From: JAVHYG01 sp040390025
Lineage (GTDB): Bacteria; Pseudomonadota; Gammaproteobacteria; Diplorickettsiales; Diplorickettsiaceae
Length of the DNA: 64,000 nt
Direction of reading: 5' to 3'
NCBI GenBank assembly: GCA_040390025.1
Contig: JAZJZD010000014.1
Location: forward strand, 1-64,000
In this document: positions 56,056-64,000 of the stretch, in pieces
Numbering within the stretch: the stretch's first letter is position 1
How the letters are laid out: each line of letters begins with the position of its first letter
Translations under genes and position numbers: made by a program
The notes under the pieces: model-generated
Database searches by the model: none
Told to the model about the DNA's origin: nothing
The model's input: only the letters and a program-made list of their open reading frames with translations

Positions 56056-57264
56056 ATGAGTACATTATTTGTTTCGCATAGTGTGGGTGACAGTGCAGCG
56101 CTTATTGCTACGGCTAAATCTTTTATTAAAAAAAATTCTGAACATAAGATTATAGTCTTAGCTATCGGCAATGCAGCTGAAAAAAAATGGAATGAAGCGC
56201 TTTTATCGAATGCTGAACTTAAAAATTCAGTATTTATTAAAACACTCGATTCTTCGCTAAAAAATAAAGCAGAAACAACAAGCTTAGAAGCGGATGAATT
56301 TAAAACATTTCAAACAGCGGTACTTGATCCAATTATTCAAGAAGAAAAAATAGAAAATGTGCTCATTGGTACGCCTTCGCAAAATAAAGCGGGTCTCGCT
56401 TTTCAAATTGCAGAATACTTAAGCCATCACTTTAAGAATGATCATCTCTTTATTTATAATGATTATTTATTTAAAGAAAATGACCACTGTTATTGGGAAA
56501 CTCTGGAGAGAACTAAAAAATGGTCGCAGAATGTTACCCACCTGGTACCTTTACCCAAAACTCGAAAAGTAATACATGCCATAAACCCTTCTTTACAAGT
56601 GGAAGTTGTAGGTCATCCAAGTATCGATACTTCTTTGTCAAGAGGGGAAGTTAACAAGGCTCATGTGCAAGAAAGTTTAGCAATTAAAGGGTCACAGTCG
56701 CTTTTATTTATTTCTGGAAGTAAAGACCTTGCTAAAGATAAAGCATTATTAGAAGCACTTTTTCAAGCATTAGAAAAAGATCCTAATCCTGAGTTAGAAC
56801 TACGTTTAGGTGTTCATCCAGGTATTACTGATCCAAATAATTATATTACTGGGATATTAAACTTAATTGCCCAGTTTCCCAGCATAAACCAACATATAAA
56901 ATTATTTGTTAAACCTAGTTTAATAACTCAATTGTCGTTAACACATAGTAACGAAAAATATATACTTTCCAGCTTGTTTAATAGTGATGACGTTGCCCAC
57001 ATAGCAGATGGTGTAGCTTCGACACCACCCTCTACTCTTTTCACAGTGGCTGCTTTGCAAGGAAAACCGGCTTATTATCATGAAGCCGATAAACGTTCTT
57101 ATCTACCCTCCACTAGCTTTTTGTCAGGAAGAGATGAATTACCTTTATTTTTTACCACCATGCAAAAAAATCGGGTTCGGCAACCTATGTCTCAAACTGA
57201 ACTCGGTTTAAGTGAAAAACCTTTTAGTGAACAAATGGCTGAGCAGTTTACATTTAAAAACTAA
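56056..57264 (+). CDS. Putative GT-B-like glycosyltransferase or effector
   Basis: A protein of 402 residues, not firmly recognised. Layout suggests two Rossmann-like halves: an N-terminal half (about 1-185) and a C-terminal half from VEVVGHPSID, with GVHPGITDPNNY and an ADGVASTPPSTLFTVAALQGKPAYY segment resembling the nucleotide-sugar loop of GT-B enzymes. No signal peptide. AAGGA lies before the ATG. It stands alone between the Rpn gene and lysS, 260 bases of AT-rich DNA upstream. A glycosyltransferase role is a guess from fold-like motifs. Confidence 0.55.
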   Translation: MSTLFVSHSVGDSAALIATAKSFIKKNSEHKIIVLAIGNAAEKKWNEALLSNAELKNSVFIKTLDSSLKNKAETTSLEADEFKTFQTAVLDPIIQEEKIENVLIGTPSQNKAGLAFQIAEYLSHHFKNDHLFIYNDYLFKENDHCYWETLERTKKWSQNVTHLVPLPKTRKVIHAINPSLQVEVVGHPSIDTSLSRGEVNKAHVQESLAIKGSQSLLFISGSKDLAKDKALLEALFQALEKDPNPELELRLGVHPGITDPNNYITGILNLIAQFPSINQHIKLFVKPSLITQLSLTHSNEKYILSSLFNSDDVAHIADGVASTPPSTLFTVAALQGKPAYYHEADKRSYLPSTSFLSGRDELPLFFTTMQKNRVRQPMSQTELGLSEKPFSEQMAEQFTFKN

Positions 57265-57297
57265 CAGTCAATAATTTCTCTTATTAAAAAGTAAATG

Positions 57298-57363
57298 AGC
57301 GTGGCAATCCAGTTTATGGTATTTCCTGGATTTCTGCGCGCGCTTCGTGCTCGCAATGACGAT
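57298..57363. repeat. R5 intergenic repeat
   Basis: About 66 bases after the GT-B-like gene: GTGGCAATCCAG, then CTGGATT, and a GC-rich arm ending GCTCGCAATGACG. It looks like the widespread CGTCATTGCGAGC-type repetitive palindromes of proteobacteria. Single copy here. Confidence 0.55.
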
Positions 57364-57373
57364 TAGCGAATCA

Positions 57374-58885
57374 TTAATTAGTTTCCGGCCGCATTAAAGG
57401 AAACAAAATAACATCACGAATTGAAAGCGAATCTGTAAATAACATTGTTAAACGATCTATACCAATACCTTCTCCAGCCGTAGGCGGTAACCCATATTCT
57501 AAAGCCATTATATAATCTTCATCATAGGGCATTGCTTCCAGATCACCTTGTGCTTTTGCTAAACTTTGTTCCTTAAAGCGGTTAGCTTGATCTTCCGGAT
57601 CATTTAACTCAGAAAATCCATTCGCTAATTCACGTCCACCGATATAGAGTTCAAATCTATCTGCCAATTCAGGATTTTTATCATTCCGACGTGCTAAAGG
57701 CGAAACGGCAATTGGATAATCTGTAATAAAAGTAGGTTCTTTCAATTTTTGTTCTACTGTCTCTTCAAAAATCGCAAATTGTAATTTTCCAATCGAATCA
57801 TTTACTGGAATCTTTAATTCTTCGGCAATTTTTTTAATTGAATTAAGTTCTAATAAATCTTTCAAATTCCACTGTGGATTAAATTCAAGGATCGCATCTA
57901 ACACACTTAAACGCCTAAATGGTTTAGAAAAATCGTAAATTTCACCTTGATAGTTTAACTCCGTACACCCTAAAATATTTTCAGCGAGTTCACGAAACAT
58001 ACTTTCTGTTAAATCCATCAGATCGCGGTAATCTGCATAAGCTTGATAAAACTCAAGCATAGTAAACTCTGGATTATGGCGTGTCGAAATACCTTCATTA
58101 CGAAAATTACGATTAATTTCGTAAACCTTTTCAATTCCACCAACCACTAAGCGCTTCAAATGTAATTCAGGCGCAACGCGTAGAAATAATTCCATATCCA
58201 AAGCATTATGATGCGTTGCAAAGGGTCGTGCTAAAGCACCTCCTGGTAATAAATGCATCATTGGCGTTTCAACTTCGACATAGCCTTCTTTGTTCAAAAA
58301 CTGCCGAATACCATTAATTAATTGAGAGCGAATGTGAAACGTTTTTCGAGTTTTTTCGCTGGTGATAAGATCAAGATAGCGTTGTCGATAGCGTTGTTCT
58401 TTATCTGATTCAGAAAGACCATGAAATTTATCCGGCATTGGTCTTAATGACTTACAGAGTAAAACGATCGTTTCTGCTTTGATAGATAGCTCATTAGTTT
58501 TAGTTCTAAATAACATGCCTTCTATACCGACAATATCACCTAGATCTAAACCCTTTACTATCTCATCAAATACCCCAGCGGACAGATTATCCTTCTTGAT
58601 ATAAACCTGTATCTTTCCCGTCATATCCTGGATATCGATAAATATAGTTTTACCCATATCTCGTTTTAACATAATCCTGCCAGCCATCTTCACACGCTGA
58701 TTTTTTTGAAGTAAAGCTTCTGCATCATCCTTACCATACTCGTTGAGTATTTCAGCTGCTAAACTATCACGGCGAAAATCATTAGGATAAGCATTTCCTT
58801 TTTCACGCATTTCAGCGAGTTTTGCTTTTCGTTGTTCCAATAAATCATCGGAACTATTATTAAACGTTACGTTTTCTTTTATCAT
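57374..58885 (-). CDS. lysS: Lysyl-tRNA synthetase
   Basis: Class II LysRS of 503 residues with an N-terminal OB fold and the core motifs NFRNEGISTRHNPEFTMLE and GEGIGIDRLTMLF. It charges tRNA-Lys. Follows prfB, as in E. coli. Confidence 0.97.
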   Translation of the reverse strand: MIKENVTFNNSSDDLLEQRKAKLAEMREKGNAYPNDFRRDSLAAEILNEYGKDDAEALLQKNQRVKMAGRIMLKRDMGKTIFIDIQDMTGKIQVYIKKDNLSAGVFDEIVKGLDLGDIVGIEGMLFRTKTNELSIKAETIVLLCKSLRPMPDKFHGLSESDKEQRYRQRYLDLITSEKTRKTFHIRSQLINGIRQFLNKEGYVEVETPMMHLLPGGALARPFATHHNALDMELFLRVAPELHLKRLVVGGIEKVYEINRNFRNEGISTRHNPEFTMLEFYQAYADYRDLMDLTESMFRELAENILGCTELNYQGEIYDFSKPFRRLSVLDAILEFNPQWNLKDLLELNSIKKIAEELKIPVNDSIGKLQFAIFEETVEQKLKEPTFITDYPIAVSPLARRNDKNPELADRFELYIGGRELANGFSELNDPEDQANRFKEQSLAKAQGDLEAMPYDEDYIMALEYGLPPTAGEGIGIDRLTMLFTDSLSIRDVILFPLMRPETN

Positions 58886-58994
58886 TTTAATTTGTCACTT
58901 AATAAGTGTGGAAGAAATAATAAATACAAGCGTTTCATGATAAAATTTTTTGTATAAGAGTCTTTTGTCTATTCGCTAACTAAACGCTTAACTA

Positions 58995-60093
58995 TTATAA
59001 TCCTGCTTTTAAACTTGCTTCTAAAAATAAATCAATCTTACCATCTAAAACAGCTTGGGTATTTCCAGTTTCAACACCGGTACGTAGATCTTTAACTCTG
59101 GCATCATCGAGTACATAGCTACGTATTTGACTTCCCCAACCAATATCCCGTTTCAGTGATTCTTGTGATTGTTTTTCTGCTTCGCGCTTACGCTGTTCTA
59201 ATTCGTACAATTTTGCTCGCAATTGTTTCATAGCTTGATCACGGTTTTTATGTTGTGAACGGTCGCTTTGCGACTGTACCACAACATTCGTGGGAATATG
59301 GGTAATCCGCACGGCAGAATCAGTACGATTAACGTGCTGTCCCCCTGCACCACTCGCACGATACGTATCAATACGTAAATCAGCCGGATTAATTTGAATA
59401 TCAATGGTATCATCGACTTCTGGAGAAACAAATACAGAAGCAAAAGAAGTATGGCGTCGTTTATTGGCATCAAAGGGTGAAAGACGAACTAAACGATGCA
59501 CGCCTGTTTCAGTACGTAACCAACCATAGGCATACTCCCCTTCAAACTTAACGGTTGCGCCTTTTATGCCCGCTACTTCGCCTGGTGATATTTCTATAAC
59601 ATCCACTTTAAACTTCTTATGCTCTCCCCATCGTAAATACAGACGCAATAGCATCTCAGCCCAATCTTGCGCTTCTGTTCCACCTGAACCTGATTGTATT
59701 TCTAAATAAGCTGAATGGCTATCTAACTCTCGAGGGAACATGCGCCTAAACTCTAATGCTTCAAGTCGCGATTCAATTTCTTTTAAATCTTGGGTAATCG
59801 TATCTAAAATATCAGCCGCTTCTTCACTGATGGCTAAATCAAGTAATTCGGCGGTATCGGATAATGCATGTTCTAAATACTGAAAGGTATCAATGAGTTG
59901 CTGGAGTTGGGCACGTTCCTTGCCTAAGGTTTGCGCTTTTTCCTGATTATCCCAAACAGTTGGATTTTGTAATTCCTGCTCTAACTCTTGGAGTCGTTCA
60001 AGCTTGGTGGGATAGTCAAAGGTACCTCCGTAACTCGATACTTCGACTTTCTAATTCTTTTATTTTTTGAGTAATAGGCGCAGTTTCAAACAT
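58995..60093 (-). CDS. prfB: Peptide chain release factor 2 (programmed +1 frameshift)
   Basis: RF2 reads UGA and UAA stops. From ATG 60093, 25 codons run to CTT TGA C; the TGA (60016-60018) is bypassed by a +1 shift, and the second frame continues to 58995. The total is about 365 residues. Visible: SPFDANKRRHTSFASVFVSP and the GGQ motif in GAGGQHVNRTDSAVRITH. The codons before the shift include CGGAGG, the internal Shine-Dalgarno that promotes it. RF2 shortage raises shifting, giving autoregulation. In one unit with lysS. Confidence 0.96.
60015..60030 (-). promoter_or_regulatory. prfB frameshift site
   Basis: CGGAGGTACCTTTGAC: a Shine-Dalgarno-like CGGAGG, three bases, then the slippery CTT with in-frame stop TGA and a following C. 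Same plan as in E. coli prfB. Confidence 0.93.
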
Positions 60094-60096
60094 TAT

Positions 60097-60363
60097 CTAA
60101 TAGTGAATTCGATTTAATAAGGTCAATAAAACACTTAAAATGCTTATAGATACAGCTATCATACTGCCTAAACGAATCGTTAAATCCTTTTTGAGAACTT
60201 CGATATCTCTTTTTAATTCCCAGATATCGCGTTTTGTTGCCAAGTTATTTTCAATAACATCCTTTAAAGCCTCAGCTTGAATTTCCGCTGCCTTTTCTGA
60301 AATACCAGCCTCTTTAAGCTTTTTAGCATATTGGAGCGTATCAAAAGTGATTGTACGAGCCAT
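60097..60363 (-). CDS. DUF1640-like coiled-coil membrane protein
   Basis: A protein of 88 residues: a helical N-terminus, a coiled coil (about 20-65, with ATKRDIWELKRDIEVLKKDL) and a C-terminal membrane helix. This matches the DUF1640 (CCDC90-like) small proteins frequent in Coxiella and Legionella. The ATG at 60363 has AGGTG upstream. Three bases separate it from prfB. Function unknown. Confidence 0.75.
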   Translation of the reverse strand: MARTITFDTLQYAKKLKEAGISEKAAEIQAEALKDVIENNLATKRDIWELKRDIEVLKKDLTIRLGSMIAVSISILSVLLTLLNRIHY

Positions 60364-60387
60364 AATAAACACCTAAAAATTATTATT

Positions 60388-61569
60388 TTAACTTAGCTTT
60401 TTCTGTGTTGAAAACCCTGCCACACTTGCAGCAAATTTTCGTAGTGCAATAATCCCTGTTGCTTCTGCCTGCTTACACCATTCCTGTAAGGCTTCTAATA
60501 ATTCACGTTGTGTTGCCGTAGTACGGCTCCAAATAGCTTGTAACTTAAGCCGATATTGATAAACCAATGCCAACATATGATGCTTATCGATCGCATCGGC
60601 AAGCTGCCGTTTACCTTCTTCATTCAACAAAGATTCGGTACGAATAAGCGAAACTTTAACGCGTTTTAATAAGGCTTTACTCATTATCGTATTCGCTTTT
60701 TCTGTTTCTTCTTCTAAAACAGGTAATAGCACTTCTTTACTATAGCGCGCCATCACTTGAAAACGATTGGTTATAATAGCCGTCAACGTATCAATATCGG
60801 CGTGTAATTTACCCGGTGTTTCTGCAAGTTTAGGTGGGACACGCTTAATCCTAGCAAGTTTTAAAAATTGAAGTAGGCGGATATAAATCCATCCTAAATC
60901 AAACTCCCAACGCTTAACGGAAAATTTAGCCGAGGTTGGATAGGTATGATGATTGTTATGTAGCTCTTCACCACCAATGAAAGCGCCAAACGGAATAATG
61001 TTACGCGCGGCATCGGGGCACTCAAAATTACGATAACCCCAATAATGACCTATACCATTGACAACGCCCGCCGCAAACAGCGGAATCCATAGCATCTGTA
61101 ACGCCCAAATCGTAACACCCGGTATACCAAACAACACCACATCGATAATAAACATCAGCGTAATACCTAAGACACTATGCTTAGTATAGATATTACGTTC
61201 CATCCAATCATCGGGTGTCCCTTGCCCGTAGCGCTCCATCGTATCGACAGTTTTAGCCTCTTTGTAAAGTTCAGCACCTTCAAAAAATACTTTTCTTATC
61301 CCTTTTATTTGGGGACTGTGCGGATCATCAACTGTTTCACATTTAGCATGATGCTTACGGTGAATAGAGACCCATTGTTTCGTTTCCATACCCGTCGTTA
61401 ACCAGAGCCAAAAACGAAAAAAATGACTAATCGCGGGATGAAGCTCCAACGAGCGATGTGCTTGCGAGCGATGCAGATAGACTGTCACACCAATAATTGT
61501 GATGTGTGTGAGGACTAATAATGCTATGACATAGCCCCAAAATGATAAATTTAATAAACCGAATAACAT
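60388..61569 (-). CDS. Fatty-acid (acyl-CoA) desaturase
   Basis: A membrane desaturase of 393 residues. The three His boxes are clear: HRSQAH, HRKHH and HNNHH, with four membrane helices around them. It should introduce a cis double bond (delta-9 type) with a di-iron centre and oxygen. A long C-terminal helical tail (about 270-393) exceeds the core. It adjusts membrane fluidity. Alone between the DUF1640 gene and a BON lipoprotein. Confidence 0.92.
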   Translation of the reverse strand: MLFGLLNLSFWGYVIALLVLTHITIIGVTVYLHRSQAHRSLELHPAISHFFRFWLWLTTGMETKQWVSIHRKHHAKCETVDDPHSPQIKGIRKVFFEGAELYKEAKTVDTMERYGQGTPDDWMERNIYTKHSVLGITLMFIIDVVLFGIPGVTIWALQMLWIPLFAAGVVNGIGHYWGYRNFECPDAARNIIPFGAFIGGEELHNNHHTYPTSAKFSVKRWEFDLGWIYIRLLQFLKLARIKRVPPKLAETPGKLHADIDTLTAIITNRFQVMARYSKEVLLPVLEEETEKANTIMSKALLKRVKVSLIRTESLLNEEGKRQLADAIDKHHMLALVYQYRLKLQAIWSRTTATQRELLEALQEWCKQAEATGIIALRKFAASVAGFSTQKKLS

Positions 61570-61637
61570 GCCGGTACCTCTTTATATTTTTACTTCTAGA
61601 ATATAGAAGATAATAATTTAGTTTCTATAAAATAATT

Positions 61638-62210
61638 TTATTCTTCTCTATATTCTATTAATTTGACAACTTTTTTTACCCCCGCCGATTTTCTGGCGAT
61701 AGAGACTGCAAGTTGCGCTTGCTTTTGGGTTGCAATACCGAGGATAAATACAACACCATTTTCTGTTACTACCTTAAAATTATTCGACCTTAATTCTCTA
61801 TTAGCAAACATTTTTGTCTTAACTGTCGATGTAATGCCTATATCCTTAGCCCGTCTAAACGCTGCCGTAGGAATCCCTAAGGTAATTTCATTAAATACCC
61901 GTTTAACCGCTGGCACTTCTTTGGCATATTGTTCTGCCCTACTACGTAACTCTTCATCATAAGCTTGACCCGTTAATAGCACCACGCCGTTATAGCTCAC
62001 CGCTGAAATATGAGTCTCCGAGGCTAACACCTCGTCACTAGCTAATTTCCTGTTTACCTTAAAGTTGATTTTCTCATCATCTTTAATCGTCGTTAACGAA
62101 CGCGGATCGGTCACTAAACCACCGGTTGTTGCCCCTCCCGCTACAAATGCGCCGGCTAGGCAACCTTGTAAAGCAAGTGATAGGGTTAAAACAAGAAAAA
62201 GCTTTTTCAT
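61638..62210 (-). CDS. BON-domain outer-membrane lipoprotein (DolP-like)
   Basis: A protein of 190 residues: lipoprotein signal with LQGC (Cys17), then two BON domains (about 50-115 and 125-190; AVSYNGVVLLTGQAYDEE, ENGVVFILGIATQ). Like E. coli DolP/YraP, it likely binds phospholipid and helps outer-membrane integrity. Downstream of nuoN but 26 bases apart. Confidence 0.88.
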   Translation of the reverse strand: MKKLFLVLTLSLALQGCLAGAFVAGGATTGGLVTDPRSLTTIKDDEKINFKVNRKLASDEVLASETHISAVSYNGVVLLTGQAYDEELRSRAEQYAKEVPAVKRVFNEITLGIPTAAFRRAKDIGITSTVKTKMFANRELRSNNFKVVTENGVVFILGIATQKQAQLAVSIARKSAGVKKVVKLIEYREE

Positions 62211-62236
62211 TTCTGATTCCTATACCTTGAATACCT

Positions 62237-63700
62237 CTAATAAACGGGGTGGCTAATCGTTAAAAAAGCCGCTTTTGTCAGCCAAATTAACTGACTCGGA
62301 AATAAGCCTAGAACGAGTAGTAGTATAGCATTAATACTCAGTGCAAGGTAGACATCTTGCGCTATCAGTAAAGTTGGGAGAGTGGACTCCGGCTCCTCAA
62401 AATACATGACTTTTACTACATTTAAGTAATAATAAGAGCCAATAATAGCGAAAATAATGGCTAATGTGGCCAGCCAAAGCTGGTGAGCTTCGATCAAGGC
62501 TTGCAGGATCCCCATTTTAGCAAAAAACCCTACGGTAGGCGGAATTCCAGCCATAGAAAACATAACTAATAGCATCAAAAAAGCCAGCCAAGGGCTTCGG
62601 GCATTGAGCCCTCGTAAGTCATTAATCGCTTCAATTTCATAGCCGGCTTGGCTGACAATAATCAGCACTCCAAAAGCGGCCAATGCCATCAGCCCGTACA
62701 TAAGTACATAAAAAAGACTCATGGCATAGCCTAATGCCGTCCCCGCCACTAAGCCTAACAGGGTATAACCAATATGCGCGATAGCCGAATAGGCCAACAT
62801 ACGTTTGAGGTTAGTTTGGACAATAGCCACCAAGTTCCCTAGGCCAAAGGAGAGAAGTGCAATAATAGCTAATAGTGGCTGCCAAATCATATGGAGGCTA
62901 GGTAGCGCATCGGTGAGGAGACGTATGGCTATGGCAAATCCAGCCACTTTCGGCGCCGCCCCGATAAATAGCGTTACTGCGGTAGGAGCCCCTTCATAAA
63001 CATCAGGAACCCATGATTGAAAAGGAGCCGCACCGAGCTTAAAGGCAATACCCGCGACTATAAAAACAAGACTTATAGATAACAGCACTGAGGATTGGCC
63101 GCCCTGCAGTAAAGCCTGCTTAATGGCCGGAATCAGTAATGAATGGCTGGAACCGTAAAGCAAAGAAAGGCCGTATAAAAATAAGCCCGAGGCTAAAGCG
63201 CCTAAAATAAAGTATTTCATCGCCGCTTCTGCACTCTTACCGCATCCTCGATGCAAAGCAACTAACGCATAGAGGGGAAATGATAAAAGTTCCAAACCCA
63301 AATAAAGTGACAATAAGCTATTAGCGGAAGTTAAAATCAGCATGCCGAGAATAGAAAATAAGCCTAATAAATAAAACTCCCCCGGATTTATCGCTTTTCC
63401 TTTAATAGAATCTCGCACATAAATAAAAGCAAAAAAACTGAGACTCAATAAAGTAAGCTTAATAACAAAAGCGACCGGATCCCAAACAAACTGTTGATTA
63501 AAAATAACCTGCGCCGGCACAGAATGCAGACAACACACTAAAAAGAAAGTAACCAATAAACTAAGTTGCGCGGCTATATAGGTGACTAAACCTTGCTTTT
63601 GCTTAACAAAAAGTTCAAGGAGTAAAACGATACAAATCATGCCTAATAAAGCAATTTCAGGAAAGGCAGGAAATTTAAAAAATTGTACCAACATATTCAT
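62237..63700 (-). CDS. nuoN: NADH-quinone oxidoreductase subunit N
   Basis: NuoN of 487 residues with 14 membrane helices and the antiporter-like motif GFAIAIRLLTD / NLKRMLAYSAIAHIGY. Proton-pumping subunit of complex I. Its start overlaps the nuoM stop (ATGA). End of the nuo operon. Confidence 0.96.
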   Translation of the reverse strand: MNMLVQFFKFPAFPEIALLGMICIVLLLELFVKQKQGLVTYIAAQLSLLVTFFLVCCLHSVPAQVIFNQQFVWDPVAFVIKLTLLSLSFFAFIYVRDSIKGKAINPGEFYLLGLFSILGMLILTSANSLLSLYLGLELLSFPLYALVALHRGCGKSAEAAMKYFILGALASGLFLYGLSLLYGSSHSLLIPAIKQALLQGGQSSVLLSISLVFIVAGIAFKLGAAPFQSWVPDVYEGAPTAVTLFIGAAPKVAGFAIAIRLLTDALPSLHMIWQPLLAIIALLSFGLGNLVAIVQTNLKRMLAYSAIAHIGYTLLGLVAGTALGYAMSLFYVLMYGLMALAAFGVLIIVSQAGYEIEAINDLRGLNARSPWLAFLMLLVMFSMAGIPPTVGFFAKMGILQALIEAHQLWLATLAIIFAIIGSYYYLNVVKVMYFEEPESTLPTLLIAQDVYLALSINAILLLVLGLFPSQLIWLTKAAFLTISHPVY

Positions 63701-64000
63701 AGTTTAGTTTGTAAGCTCAACTGCAAAATGGAATCAATAGAAGTATGCATCACCGTTAACAACGGCGCTGGATAAACACCAAAAAAGAGAATAGCTGCTG
63801 TTAATAAAATAAAAACGACTTTCTCAAAACCGTGAATATCAGAACTAGTCTCTATGAGAGGATTGGTTATTTCACCAAAAAATACCCGTTTGTACATATA
63901 TAAAGTATAAGCGGCACTGAGAATCAAGGTGCTTGCTGCAATCACGGTGATCCAAAAACTACCTTGCATGGCACTCACAATAATCATAAATTCACCAACA
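63697..64000 (-). CDS. nuoM: NADH-quinone oxidoreductase subunit M (C-terminal part)
   Basis: The C-terminal part of NuoM (about 100 residues), cut by the window end. VGEFMIIVSAMQGSFW and YTLYMYKRVFFGE fit the last helices of NuoM. Proton-pumping complex I subunit; overlaps nuoN by 4 bases. Confidence 0.9.
   Translation of the reverse strand, partial: VGEFMIIVSAMQGSFWITVIAASTLILSAAYTLYMYKRVFFGEITNPLIETSSDIHGFEKVVFILLTAAILFFGVYPAPLLTVMHTSIDSILQLSLQTKL

Noticed and set aside
57298..57363. R5 as a small RNA gene
   Set aside because: It matches the style of widespread REP-like palindromes and has no promoter or T-run of its own.
1..64000. tRNA, rRNA or CRISPR array
   Set aside because: No cloverleaf-like segment, rRNA stretch or regularly spaced direct repeat was seen; the only tandem repeat is the coding GLQQ array at 54851-55040.

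Overview
The window is a 64 kb piece of an AT-rich gammaproteobacterial chromosome. The housekeeping genes and their order (accD-folC, cmk-rpsA-lapA-lapB, yebC-ruvC-ruvA-ruvB-tolQRA, tolB-pal-cpoB, prfB-lysS, nuoM-nuoN) are gammaproteobacterial. The low GC, decaying pseudogenes, an Rpn-type nuclease with GLQQ repeats, a DUF1640-like coiled-coil protein, palindromic intergenic repeats and toxin-like or eukaryote-like genes suggest an intracellular Legionellales member (Rickettsiella/Diplorickettsia/Coxiella relatives). This placement is inference; no 16S or marker search was possible. It is a draft assembly with two N gaps, at 7583-7592 and 54889-54988.

Layout. 1-8.6 kb: two paralogous hybrid histidine kinases flank a small redox-repair operon (msrB-msrA-nitrilase), a FAD oxidoreductase, a small lipoprotein and two decayed genes (phospholipase D Nuc-type, YciI). 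9.0-16.5 kb: one 2503-residue non-ribosomal peptide synthetase, T-C-A-T-C-A-T-TE, whose first A domain carries the textbook threonine code and whose second looks glycine-like. 16.7-27 kb: a small orphan, then lapB, lapA, rpsA, cmk, a strikingly animal-type pyrF, a SPOR protein, a 672-residue orphan on the opposite strand, folC and accD. 27-31 kb: potABCD polyamine importer. 31-32 kb: a protein resembling the ExoY/edema-factor nucleotidyl cyclase toxins. 32-46.7 kb: truA, then the Tol-Pal genes, split between tolA and tolB by an MFS transporter, a pentapeptide-repeat protein and an orphan; then ruvB, a BrnTA toxin-antitoxin pair with a frameshifted toxin, ruvA, ruvC and yebC. 46.7-54.5 kb: membrane protein, aspS, FmdB-type protein, orphan, proS, EVE protein, radC, rpmB, rpmG. 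54.7-64 kb: Rpn nuclease with a collapsed 12-bp tandem repeat, a GT-B-like orphan, lysS, prfB (programmed frameshift), DUF1640-like protein, fatty-acid desaturase, BON lipoprotein, nuoN and the end of nuoM.

Most of the window is conserved core metabolism and envelope maintenance. The accessory signals are the NRPS, the ExoY-like cyclase, the animal-like OMP decarboxylase and several orphans inserted into conserved operons. At least four families of short palindromic intergenic repeats are present. Several copies sit within a few bases of stop codons, and the longest family (about 145 bp, three hairpins) shows compensatory changes in its stems. No rRNA, tRNA or CRISPR array was recognised.
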